DNA of 64,000 bases from Monarcha castaneiventris obscurior (lineage: Eukaryota > Chordata > Aves > Passeriformes > Monarchidae), in NCBI GenBank assembly GCA_026261815.1, contig JAMPIT010000379.1, positions 19,518,501-19,582,500 on the forward strand, in the 5' to 3' direction. This document shows positions 36,968-48,560 of this stretch, piece after piece (the first letter of the stretch is position 1; every line of letters starts with the position of its first letter). Below the pieces are notes generated by a model. That model worked only from the letters and a program-made list of their open reading frames with translations, ran no database searches and had not been told where the DNA came from. The position numbers and the translations under genes are program-made.

Positions 36968-39900
36968 TTAACAGACATAAATTCTGCTGCAGTTTTATTT
37001 ACTGTTATACTGGTCAAAGAAGTTGTTTGTATTTTCCACCAATCATTATTCTTCTGTACTCAAACATATCAATAGATATATTCAATTTTTAAAGGTTCTG
37101 TTTCAAGATACTTCCTGGAGAAGCACAGGACATTCCAAAGCTTTAGATTAGGAAACATCACAGTAGAAAATCACATTGAAACAATGCTAAAAAATGTTTG
37201 CTTCCAGTCATCTCAGTGTTAAACTTTCATTTTCCATTGCAGTCTAGCTCCATAGTTAGAAAGTTTGTTGTTTTGAGTAAAGTTGTCCCATTCTTTCCCA
37301 CTGGCAGAGCAAGCTGGTCCAACTACATCTTTCATAACACACCAGCCAGGGCAGTCAGAGGGAAAACCCTGTACTGCAGTGAGAGATGTCACTTCTGAGG
37401 AACGCCAGCCAAATAGAGTTAGCACAACAAACTAAAAAATTGCCTATAAAATTTCAATTTTTTTCTCCAGAAAGTACATTTTCCTATGTAGAGCAGAAGT
37501 TTCTAGCCAGCCCTAACAGCTTCAAAAGCCTAGACTGCTTTCTTGTCATAATCAGGAAAGCATTGGATGAAGTACGAAGTTAGTCTCTTCCCATTCCTGC
37601 ATGCATCTGCAAAAAAGCCTGGATGAATGACTTGTATACAAACAAGGTGGGAGCATGCAACCTGTGTTTCCCAGTGCTTTCCCTTGTGCAGAGGACACAG
37701 GAGCAGAGAAATTCTTGACTCCACCTTCATCCCACCTCATGCAGCACCTAGGGGAGTTAGCCAGGCAGCAAAGATGAAATAAATGTCACCCTTAGTTAAG
37801 ACAGTACTGTACCTCCAGGAAGGCTGGGATTCACTGTCCTGTGTATTAACTCAATTTACAACCCAGAATACTTTTTTGAATCAAATTTGGAAGCAAGCAA
37901 TTTAAAGGTTGATCTATATTTAAAGCTGTGCCAACAAAGCCATCCAGCTGTACTGAGATATTACCCAAGAAAGCCTCTTGAAGTGAATTCAAGAAATTAG
38001 GTTATTTTACAGCCAGACACAGCTAGAGTCAATGATTTATAGTAATTTACTCATGGTTCTACAGTCAGGATGCCACTGTGGAAGGAAGAAAACAATAAAA
38101 AAATTAAAAAATAAAAAAACAAGTAGTACCCAATTTAAAAAATGAATATATTATGCCCGTTGACCTGAAATGAACATTTAATTCACACTGGTGCAGTTTT
38201 TAAATTGAGTAGAAACAGCAATACATTCGGTTTTCTATCACACACTAGTCTGTTCACGTTCTCATCCCATTGCTGCAACACCCAGTTGCTTTCCAGTAGT
38301 GCATTAAGCAACACCTCCTTTGTTCTCTCTTCCTCTGCCCCAGGGGAGACGTTTGTAGGATGATTTGCTTTGATAATTTGGATGCTTCTCTTTAATGTAT
38401 ATGTTGCAATGTATTTATGTCATAAAGGCAGGTTAAAGAACGTTATTTACATTTGGATGATGATGTTTGCGATTGTCTTAGCTCCTGAGGGAATTAATTC
38501 CATAGTCTTGGACTAGGCTTTAAAAGTTTTTAACCACCTGCATTAAGGAGGTACTTTAAAGCTAAAGGGTAAATATTTTTTTTCTCCATTTTTGTCATGT
38601 TTTTTCATCTTGAGTTTTAGCCCATCTTCTAGATGTCTGGTTCTGAAAGTGAGGTGTGTAGACTCAAGGGATGTGCAAGATAATCCACTGGGGTGCAGCA
38701 AGAAAATATATTCTGTACCATTAATAAATAAATTAATGAATTCTATCTTTAGCTTATCCTTCTTTAATTTTCATTTTGTCTATGTTTTCTAATGTACATA
38801 ATATATCACAATGACATTAGATATATATAACTTATAAATGAAAAATACAAATAATATTGGGGTTGCATGCTCAAAACTTTTTTAGTGATAGGGGTACACT
38901 ACCAAAACATTTTGAGACCACTGTTCTAGAGAGCAGTCCCCTAATGATAGTGGATCCTAAAAACATTGAGATCCCAAATTTTTATCAGTATTTGTAAGTC
39001 AATGCAAAACCCCCACTAATATATCTGTCAAGCATGCTTAAAAAACTGCTGCTGTTGTGGAGAGTTGCTACGACCTTCCCATACCACATGGATTTCCCTG
39101 GTGCCAAGAATCCCCGGCAGAAATAGTGTGTAGCTGTGCTCTAACCAAGAAGTGTAAGAAATATGAGAATAGAGCACAACAGATCTGCCAACACAGGAGT
39201 CTCCTGGCCAGGAATGATTAAACATTGCTGCCTTCATGAGCTGCTTTTTGGGTACCAGCACAAAACCCAGAATTGCTCCCAAACTGTAGACTGAACTGAC
39301 TGTGGGTTTGTGCATTCGAACCAAGGAAACTGCAGTGGACATGTAAATTCTTCAGAAGTAATTTCTCTGAGGACCTCTTCTGTCTTCCAAAGACTTCTGA
39401 CTGAAGAGCTGATACCTTTATGTCGTGTCCTTGAAAACACAATGGAGCTGCTGATATGAGTGTTAATGTGGTTGGGTGACCTGTGCTAAGTGCATTAGCA
39501 TTAGCACCTGGTTTTGGAAATGTAGCCTCCCTAGATTAAATCAAATTTTTACAAAGGTACTAACTGTAATTTTGAAAATCCACACACACAGATGTGTCTG
39601 CAAGACTTTTTTTGAAGTAGCCACTTTGATTTAATCTCAATACTACTATACCTTCACCCATTCTCTGGCATACAAAAACAATTAAATATTTTCCAGTTTA
39701 CTCACGCCTTCCAGAAAAGCCTAGTACTTATACTGAGGTTAGGCTGAAGTTTTCCTGACTAAACCAGGTTTTCACAAAGCATCAGAGTTCACGCTTTAGC
39801 AATACGATAAAAATGGGGGGATGTGAGAGGGGAGGAGTTCCTAGTGAAAACAAGAGATGCCTTTCTGACACACCCATTTAGCAACAATGTTCCCCACAGG

Positions 39901-42900
39901 ACAAAAAGCTGTTAAGATGTAGTAGATTAGGACAACTGCTTGTCCATACCACAAAGAGGAGGAAGAGGAGGAAAAAAAAGGGTGTTGAGCAAGAACACTT
40001 CGGGTGGCACCCGAGGTGCTGATGCTTCTGAGACACACTCTAGGTCCATGCCATAGTGAAGGGAACAGCGACCAATATTCAGGCAACACTTTCCCAGGCC
40101 TTAAAGAGAGTGTCCAAGATACCAATGGACATTCCTACTAGGATCCTGATTCAGACAGGGGAATGCATTAGGAGTAAGGTCATCAGCACTGCATGTGGGA
40201 ACCCCTTGTAGCACTGTGTGTGGAGAGAAATGTTTTGGCAGTGCAAAAGCAGTCAGCATTGCTACGGAGTCCTTGCCTTGCTTGCACTAGCTTGCTTTGG
40301 GAAAAACAAAAGGAAAAGGGAGCATTAGCTCAGGGAATGGCTGGTGAAGTGGGCAGGGGACATTTCTAAGGACAAAATGGAGTGTCAGGATTTTGAGCCC
40401 ACTCCCATCTTCCTGGGGGTTTGGCTGTCTGGGCGCAGGGCCAACTCAGAGACACTGCACATGGTGACCTTGAGGAAAACTCCTACCTAAAGCAAAGCAG
40501 GGTGGCTTCAGCCAGGGCTGCCCCTCCTTCTCCTGGAACCTGCTTCGAAGTAGATTCTCTTCACTCTTCTCTTCCCTTTGGTCCCTGCCTGTGTTACACT
40601 GCAGTGGCACTGCAGCCATGCCTGTGCACTGCCTGCCAGAATGCCAGAGGAAAATATTTGCATGACTGTGTCTGGCATCGGCAACAGCAGAAATTGCAAC
40701 ATCCTATAATGAGTTCGGCAGTAAAAACAATTAAGAGTGCTAACCCTGTTCCTTACTGACCTGGCATTAGCATCTTTGCTGGCAGATTTCACTCAATTTT
40801 AGGAATTTTGGTTTAAATTTGATTTTCTGAGTGATTAAAGCTATCCTATATACAATATTCTAAGGAATCATTTTAATTCCCTCCAGCAAATACAGTTATA
40901 ATTAAGGCTGCTGTATAGAATGGCAGGATTAGCAAAGTGTGCCAACAATTAATCGGTTTGTGTAGTTTCTTTATCTCCTCCCAAGAAAGGAATCCACAAA
41001 CACTGTCCTACAAAGACATTTTAATAAGCAGAATTTTCAAGTTTCACTCCTGTTCAAAACTGTGTGGACTAATTCCACCCAGCTGAGATTCTGCAGCCCA
41101 TGATAACTGTTAATAACTGCAGGGTAATTAATAAGAGGAAGACTGAATGGAGACACATGCTTTCTGTGAACTATGGTAACTTAAGATGGAGAGTACCATT
41201 GGCCCACTAGCAGATTCAGAAGCAGGAAAAATGTGTAAGATTGTCCAGAAAAACAAGAGTTGGATAGTTGGATAAAAAGAGAGGGATACATTGGATTACC
41301 CAAAGTCAGCAGTCAGAGTGTTAGGAAGAGGCTGTAACCTGACTGAAGGGGCACTGATCAAAGTCAGAGGGAAAATGCAGTTGTTTAAGCACCCAGAAGG
41401 ACGTCATTCCCTTCCTGATTAGAGTGTATCTTAGACAGCTCATTCCCTGCCTGATAAAGCACATCCATCCAAGCTGCAGACTGAAAAATACAGGACTACT
41501 ATGGAGGCCCACCAAAGAAACAAAGGACATGAAAGAACAAAAATGTACTATTTTTCCAGTCAGGCAAAGGTTGAAGACCAGATGCTTTCAGAACTGACCA
41601 CCATTCAGAACAGACACCTAACCCAGACAGACAAAATGATCAGAAACCTGTGAATAAGACAGAATAACAAATCTTAGGTATAAACATGCTAAATTGCTTC
41701 AAAAGAGGTTGAAGTTAAGAGAATGCCTTGCATTTGAGAAGTCTAAACAGGTCATAGCTGTAGCCATAGGAATTGAAAAAAAAATCCCTTCATGATCTGA
41801 GCAGTTGGCCACAATGACTGAGCAGATTTCAACCTCCTGTAGCACACTTCAGATCAGGTCTTTCAGCCCTACTTCAGAAAAATATTGATCTTTTTAGCAA
41901 AATCCTGTGTTCTTTCTTCATGGAAAGCACATGAAAACATACCTATTGAGAGGTAAAGACATGTTGAAGCACTTCACTGGAAAAAAAAATAATTTAAGCT
42001 GCAGGTGACTGACTGAAACAAATTGCAGTGCTGTCCTTGTGTAGAATAAAACAATGGAAAAAAGAAACAACAAAAACCAGTCATGTGAAACTACAACATT
42101 ACAATCAGACTACGCAGAATTTTCCAAAAGTGATAGTTACTAGTCATAATAACAACAGTGGTGGATAAAGCACAATCTCTTCTTAAGGTTGTTTAGAAAC
42201 TCCGACATGAAAATACAAGAAAATAGAATCTAAAGAGATTAGGAAAAGACAGTATGGGGGATCCACGAAAGAAGGGAAGCATCCCATGGGCCTTTCAGGC
42301 AAGCTGATGATGCAGCTCAAGAAGACTTTACACCTGGAAAGAGGGTGGTAAGGACAGCTCTTCACAGCCAGGCAAACAAAACTCCTCTCAGAGGCCTGAG
42401 GGCAACTGGACCCCTCTAGGTTTAAGAGTAACAGAAAGTCATTCGTATGACCATGAGAAAATGTACAAGCTAGGAATGAAGGCTGGAGCCCACTCACTGG
42501 ATGTGAACTTTCCCCAGTAGTGTAAAATCAGTGTGACACAGCCCCAGAAGAGACTGTCCCTCGGCTGAGGGGCAGCACTGCCACCCTGCATCCAGGTGCT
42601 GCCTGTGCATCCGGCATCCTTGACAGGAACAGCTCAGGTTCAGGATAAGGAAATGATGCATTTAATTTTGCAAGACTAATCATTGATATTCACCCATTAG
42701 ACCTTCTGACATAGTTTGTTGAATAAGGTGGCTTTAACCTCTGGATGCTTTCAAATTGCTTTGTATTGCCAGAGTGGCACAAAAGTACTTAGTATGAAAG
42801 AGCTTTAAGCCAGGAATGTGTAGCAGAAAAGGCACAGACCTGTTTGGAAGAGCTACAGTAGCCACGGCGCAGACAGGAGTAAGTCATGCGCTGGCACTGA

Positions 42901-43432
42901 GCTCGCAGACAGGTGTGCCGGCTGCTCGGTGACATTATCATTCTTCCAGTTGTTTCTTACCACTCCTCTGCCGAGTTTCCACCCCCGCAGCTCTGTTGGC
43001 AGAAGGAATTAAGTGAGCACTCCCTCGTGTGCCTCCAACAAGTCAGATGGATTAGTCAACAAAGAGGGTTTAAACCAACCTGCTCGCTTTGCCTGAAGCA
43101 AATGAAAGTGCTCTTAAGCAAACCTTTTCACCAGCTGAGCTAACTGCAGCATCAGAGGGGAAGCATGTGGGTACAAATTGGCAAAACCTTCAGGTGGCAC
43201 AGTTACATCTGGAACACACTCTTTGTCCAGAGCTTTATTAGTAAGCACAAGTTATAACATCTTACACACAAAACATCTGTCCATGTGTATATTTTATTCT
43301 TCAGCAAATAAAAAGTTAATGCAATTACACTGAAAATTCTTCCACCATGGGCTAAGTTAAGGCACGTTATCTCATTCGTTGGGTACTAAGAGCATGCAAG
43401 GGAACAGGTACCAGACAATGGATGGTTAGCTT
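36968..43432. other. Intergenic DNA, no gene recognised
   Basis: AT-rich sequence without a recognisable gene. A stretch around 41.1-42.5 kb is A/G-rich on the + strand, resembling the composition at 32.5-33.8 kb. Small frames of 60-112 codons show no known motif. Confidence 0.5.
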
Positions 43433-44188
43433 TCATTTGTAATACCTTCCTAACCTTCCTTCACATGCCACAGCATGTGATTGTGCAAAATTAGGTAATT
43501 GACCTGAAAAAGGTAGTGATTTACTTTTCCAAATATCACTTACAAGGTAATTCCAAGAGAAATTATTGCACAAGCTCAATTGGAATTCAGTTTGAAACAG
43601 CTGCCAATTTAGTCCAAACATTCTACTGGCACTACCAATGTGAGCGTTTCTACTATTAGAAATTACACTTTCAAGTCTTCTCCAATTGTAATCTGGAAAC
43701 AAGGATTGCAAAATGATCAGATATGCCTGTGCCAGGTTGGACAGCAATGAAATTCCAGCACACACAAGTCTTCCCAAGGCATTCAGTGGTCCCTAGGCAC
43801 CTGAACACGTGCCATCAAAATCTACTTTGGTGTGTGTACTACAGTGGCACCTGAGCACACAGCATAAGCAGAACTGCATACTAAGGATGGCATCAAGGTT
43901 TCTGACTTCTTCCTCATCAGCTTCGATCGTTGTATTCTCTTCCTGGTACTTGTTCTGTGGAGCAGCACGGTTCAAGCTACACAGTGACAGTTTATACTAT
44001 TTATTTTCTGCTATGATCTGTTTTTCCATTTCTGGGGTATCAGGGAAAATGTGCACTTGTTCCTGCCCTGTCATTAAGACTCCAATTCCAATACATTCAC
44101 TGTCCTGTGTGATCCCCACAGCAGAGAAATGCTTTTGCTTGAGAAACAAGAGCACCTTCTCTCCTATCAGTGAACTTTCAGCTTCCAA
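43433..44188 (-). pseudogene. Possible decayed coding sequence, unknown family
   Basis: On the minus strand one frame stays open for about 252 codons, interrupted by only two stops (near 43997 and 43793). The pieces read 64, 60 and 115 codons. The composition is protein-like, for example 'HIFPDTPEMEKQIIAEN' and 'EENTTIEADEEEVRNLDAIL'. There is no good start: upstream of 44188 the frame closes and a neighbouring frame continues for a short way, as if after a frameshift. I see no splice sites and cannot name the family. It may be a processed pseudogene, an old element ORF or chance. The call rests only on the low stop density. Confidence 0.35.
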
Positions 44189-44611
44189 AATCCCTCAATA
44201 TGCAGGAATATTTGATCTGAAACTTTCACATGCCCAAGAATATAGATTTCAATAACACAAAAATCATGTTAGTGAGCCTTGAAAGTTCTTTGAAAGAAAT
44301 CTTGTATCTTCCTTACTGAATATCCAATGCAGAGATGTACTCTAGGGTTAGGACAACAATCCATTGGTTTCAGAAGCTATCTTGGAAGAGTCAGCCTCAT
44401 CATGAAAGTGTTTCTTAGGTCACAGCAGGAATTTCAGGACAGAAATCATTCCAGTTATAATGTGCTATTTTCATCAGTAGAATTTTGTTGAGAATGCTTA
44501 TGGCACTGGCATGGCATGATCTATTTCTCACTCATTTCTGTAAGAGTTAGATCAGACTTTAAATACTCTCCTCAGCTGCAACCAAAGGAGACACTGGATA
44601 TGTGTAACAAG
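44189..44611. other. Intergenic DNA
   Basis: Short AT-rich stretch between the possible pseudogene and the CR1 tail at 44.6 kb. It may hold the frameshifted 5' part of the former, but I cannot show that. Confidence 0.4.
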
Positions 44612-44688
44612 CTCACTGGCCATGGTGGGGGGCTTGGAACTATGTGATACTTAAGGTCCTTTCAACAAAATCATTCTATGATTCTACA
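44612..44688 (+). mobile_element. CR1 LINE 3'-end remnant
   Basis: Short piece with GGCCATGGTGGGGGGCTTGG, then CTTAAGGTCCTTTCAACAAA and a final TCATTCTATGATTCTAC tail. This is the last ~75 bp of a CR1 on the + strand. Confidence 0.88.
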
Positions 44689-46135
44689 TATAACACACAG
44701 GCATCAATCATGCAAGTGTGAGAATTTAATCCTCAGAGTCTTGCACAACAGGTTTTATCATCTAAAAGCAAAAGATCCTACACTTCTGTGTTGCAATTTG
44801 TTCACTTAAAATCCAATTCAGCAGAATATACAAACACACATTTAAAAGTCTTGGTAGAATGAACTTTAAATAGTATTAAATATATTAGTGATTATATTCA
44901 CTGACAAAGGAGTTTTATGAACCATTCTCCCCAGACATATATACAGCTGGAGTGATGAACAGGATTTTATGTGATGCTCACTCCCTTTTCACAGCATTAT
45001 GACCCTTTATTTTTTAATACTGGACAAAACAAGAATAAGTAACATGTAATGCCTTCCTAGACTGTATCCCCTGCACAAAGTAATACCAGTGACTGGCAGT
45101 TGCATAGTTATATTTGGATTTTTCTAGATTTGGAGCAAAATGCCACACTGCAGTAGTGTATATAGCACTGAGGTATCAATTATTAATTCTGTTGTCTTGT
45201 GTGAGGCACTGGCTTTTCATTTGCAGGAAGCTGAATCAGTTTATGATTCTTTCCAATTGAACAGTGGAAGATTTCCATATCTTTCTGTAACACAGGAGAA
45301 AGAAGCAGAAAGAACCAAAGGACTATCAGAGACATAAGCTAAGGAAACTCCATGTTGTGTCTGGAGAATTAGATTTCAGGCTGAATAAAACTGCCTTTTC
45401 CATCTACAGTACTAGGACAGTTAACCTCTAAAGATTTCTTACCTACACTGTCCCATCAAAGAGTGGAAAAGCAAAGATATCCTGGCTGTTGTCCAAATGT
45501 ATGGACTTTGACAGTAAACACTACTGACTCTCAAGAGACTGTGGGGGAATATGGTATGTTAAAAAAATTACCAGGAGGTGTATATCAATGGTTATTTTTA
45601 ACTTATGAGCTTTAGTAGCATGTGGGTTTGACAGGGCAACGGAAAAGTTGAAACTGCAATGTTGTTACAAAATAAATGCATTTTTGCTACAGCATCTCAG
45701 GATGCTTTTTGAAATATTTTGTCCAACTATGAACACAATAGAAAACTGCACTTACAACAAAACAGTCTGAAAATGAGAATTTCTGCCATGAAGATTAAGT
45801 GGTTTGCACATTTTTGCAAATTACTCAGCAACAAAAAGAGCGTAAGATTACCTAGGGAGACCTGTGTCTGGGAAGACACTCAGTGAAATGCAATTAATAA
45901 ATAGACCAATGCAATCTTGATTCTAGCGTGGCAGAGCCATTACAGAACAATTAAATTAGCAACAATGATTCAGTGATGTTCCCTTTTCTGAGAGCACTGC
46001 ACAGTGGTGGAATCCCTCATAGTGAACTGACAACAAAGGCAGGATGAGACCATTTGGGAGGAGCTATTGCAAAAGGTCAGCACTCTGGGAGAGCCTGAGA
46101 GGGTGTCCCTGAGAAACTTACTGTAACTTTACGGT
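44689..46135. other. Intergenic DNA, no gene recognised
   Basis: AT-rich, with no ORF above 65 codons and no recognisable feature. Confidence 0.5.
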
Positions 46136-46206
46136 TGGCCCTGCTTTGAACTGAGCGAACTCCAGAGGCTTCCTCCAATCTAAATCATTTTATGATACTG
46201 TATCGA
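46136..46206 (+). mobile_element. CR1 LINE 3'-end remnant, diverged
   Basis: GGTTGGCCCTGCTTTGAACT, then GAACTCCAGAGGCTTCCTCC and CAATCTAAATCATTTTATGA follow the pattern of the CR1 subfamily tail 'gaccctgcttgagcaggggg...gacctccagaggtcccttccaacc...attctatgat'. The element may extend left to about 46020, but the match there is too weak to call. Confidence 0.8.
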
Positions 46207-47665
46207 TTCTTTACCACTCGAGATTACCTGCTGCAATCAAGCAACACCTACCTGCACTTCAGAGCAGAAGCCCTACAGCTCCTTTTTCTACCATTCCTCC
46301 TGTGTATTTGGCAGGTCATTCCTGGACGACACAGAGTAGGTTTTTAACAGAGCAGTCCAGGGTGCACTTCATGTTCCCGGAGATCGCAGGCAGTCTGCTC
46401 CGTAAATGTGAATCCCAGCAGGGGTTCTTCCTGCAAACTTTCTGGATGCACTCACTGCAATCTGCACCGATTTAACACGTACTGAGGGAGAATCTACACC
46501 ATCAAATATTTCTTTAAAAACAGTATAAAATGGGTAAGAAATTCTAACGTAGGTAAGGGCTGAGTTAGCTGACAAATGCCGACAGGTGAGAGTCAAGTAC
46601 CACAGGAATGCAAAATTACGGATACATCACAAAACTGAAAACTCTATGAAGTGCAGGTCTGTTTTGTGTTGTATGGAGGCTGTATCATGGGAACCCTTTG
46701 CTTCAGTGGACCCAGACCTGAATCATTACCTCCACCCTGTGCCCCAGTTAGGCACGGCAAATTTAAAAATTATTTTATCTCTCATCGTTCCTCTGTCCCC
46801 TTTCCTAGATTTAGAACATTTTTGCTCCTCTCCTGGAAATCTGATACTTTTACAGTTTCTCTGTTTCTCCACAACTGACTCTCCTCTCCCCTCCCCGTAG
46901 AATTTTAGAAAGACTTTCTTAATTTTCCCAGAATATAAAGTAATTTTCTACCAAATATCTCCTTTTCCCAAGCAATTCTTTGGAAGGAGGAAATCATCCT
47001 TGTTTATAGAATTTTTACAGTATTCTTGCAAAGTCTTCGCAAAAGCTTAAGGTCAGCTGCCGCAGACCCCTGCATATTTCCAGGCCAAGACACACAGGGG
47101 TGTATTTTTTTACTACTGAATATATGTATGAGCATCACACGACACCGACAACCCCACGCTTCTTCAGCTGGAAGACTCTATCACCGTCCCTCTCTAAGAT
47201 ATTTTGTTATCTGTAGCACTAGATCTGCCTAAATGCTCTTCACGGCGGGTGGATGGGCTGCGACTGCTGAACAGCGTCGGCACAGCACCCAGGCCCTTTC
47301 TGTGTCGTACTCTGTTGCCCCAGTGAACAGACCGGGGATGCCAAACAGGGGGGCAGGTGGCACAACTAAACCAAGGACAGCAGTATTCCATGCTGCATAA
47401 CACCGTGCTCCAGGGCAGAGCACAGAGGAGAGTGTTTAGGGAAATTAACCATCTTTTTCTTGGGAACTGGCACACCCCTGGAGAGTGGACAGTGACTGCC
47501 TGAGCACTTGCTCTGGCTTCCTTCTCTCTCATTTTTTCACATCCTGAGCGATTCTGCAACTTGACCTATGAGTTTCCTTGCTTTTCCTTTTCTGTTTCCC
47601 CCTGCCGTGGGTGTGGGGGAGCAGTGAGCAAGTGGCGGTGCAATGAACAGGTCGCCCTCATAGAT
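46207..47665. other. Intergenic DNA just upstream of the ZBTB10 CpG island
   Basis: Mixed composition with GC rising toward the right. Frames at 46.6-46.9 and 47.2-47.8 kb, on both strands, have no recognisable domain. No conserved element can be proven from one sequence. Confidence 0.45.
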
Positions 47666-47804
47666 CGTGGAGTTTCCCCGTTACCCAAGAGCCGTCTGGA
47701 AGCAATCCTGAGGCACGTGCTCCAGGCTGACCCTGCTTGAGCAAGGGAGCTTGGATGACTCCCTGTGGTCCCTCCCAACCCGTCCCATGCTGTGATTCTG
47801 TGCA
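47666..47804 (+). mobile_element. CR1 LINE 3' end at the edge of the promoter island
   Basis: Reads GTGGAGTTTCCCCGTTACCC, then GCCGTCTGGAAGCAATCCTG, then TGACCCTGCTTGAGCAAGGG and GTCCCTCCCAACCCGTCCCA, and ends in ATGCTGTGATTCTGTG. This is the familiar CR1 tail on the + strand. It stops about 40 bp before the hexamer array and under 1 kb before the ZBTB10 start codon, so the LINE forms the left border of the CpG island. Confidence 0.9.
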
Positions 47805-47840
47805 GCCCGGCGCGGTCACCCCGCAGCACCTGCCCGTGGT

Positions 47841-47977
47841 GCTCCCGACTGCTCCCGTTCCCGTTCCCGCTCCCGCCCCCGTTCCCGCTGCCGCTCCCGT
47901 TCCCGTTCCCGCTCCCGTTCCCGTTCCCGCTGCCGCTCCCGCCCCCGTTCCCGCTCCCGTTCCCGCTCCCGCCCCGC
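47841..47977 (+). repeat. Hexamer array (TTCCCG/CTCCCG)n with G-quadruplex potential
   Basis: About 23 imperfect hexamers of the type CCCGTT, CCCGCT, CCCGCC and GCCGCT. The minus strand therefore carries regular runs of GGG every six bases (GGGAAC, GGGAGC, GGGGGC), which fits the G3N(1-7) pattern of G-quadruplexes. Many units read TTCCCGC, a partial match to E2F sites. It lies about 0.75-0.9 kb upstream of the ZBTB10 start codon. The Pro-rich and Arg-Glu frames across it are products of the repeat, not genes. Confidence 0.92.
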
Positions 47978-48289
47978 GGCGTTACCGCGCGCGCCGCGCC
48001 TCGCGCCTCGCGCCCGGCAGGGGGCCCCGCCCCGCCGGCACGTGCGGGCAGCGCTCGCGCCGCTCCGCGCGCCTATAACGGTCCCGCCGCTCGCCGGCCC
48101 CGGGGAGGCTCTGCCGCTGCTCCGCGGCCGCCGCCGCTCGCCCCTCGCGCCCCGCCGTGTCCCCCTTCCCTCCCCGCTTCCGGCAGCGAGGCGGGCGGGC
48201 TGCGGCCCCTCGGCGCGGGCAGAGGCGAGGGGAAGCAGAGGAGGGACGGAGGGGGTCGACCCCGTCGCCCCCCCACCCCCGCCCCACAC

Positions 48290-48320
48290 GGGGCGGGGCG
48301 GGGCGGGGCGGGGCGGGCGG
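48290..48320 (+). promoter_or_regulatory. GGGGC tandem array (Sp/KLF-type GC boxes)
   Basis: Five GGGGC pentamers in tandem followed by GGGCGG, giving overlapping GGGCGGGG boxes. Sp1/Sp3/KLF factors bind such boxes. ZBTB10 is itself reported to bind GC-rich Sp sites as a repressor, so feedback on its own promoter is conceivable (inference). Confidence 0.8.
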
Positions 48321-48451
48321 TGCGTGACGCGGCGCGGCCGCAGCGCGCGCCCGCCCCCCGCCGGCCCCCCCCCGTCCCTCCTGCCCTCCCCCCGCTCGCG
48401 CCCCCCCTCCCCTCCCCTCCCCTGCGGCGGCGGCGGGCGGCGGCCGCGGTG

Positions 48452-48466
48452 CATTGTGGGCAGCCC
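48452..48466 (+). promoter_or_regulatory. Duplicated promoter motif, copy 1
   Basis: CATTGTGGGCAGCCC, followed by the unusual AT-containing GTTGTTCATTTGCCACC in otherwise CpG-rich DNA. An identical 15-mer lies 94 bp downstream. The binding factor is unknown to me. Confidence 0.5.
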
Positions 48467-48545
48467 GTTGTTCATTTGCCACCCGACCCGATCCGGGGCC
48501 TGTCGGGACGGAAGCGCCGCCGCCGCCGAGCGATCGAGCGGGATC

Positions 48546-48560
48546 CATTGTGGGCAGCCC
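48546..48560 (+). promoter_or_regulatory. Duplicated promoter motif, copy 2
   Basis: Second exact copy of CATTGTGGGCAGCCC, 169 bp before the coding ATG (end of copy to start codon). The spacing from copy 1 is 94 bp, and the sequence between is not duplicated. Confidence 0.5.
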
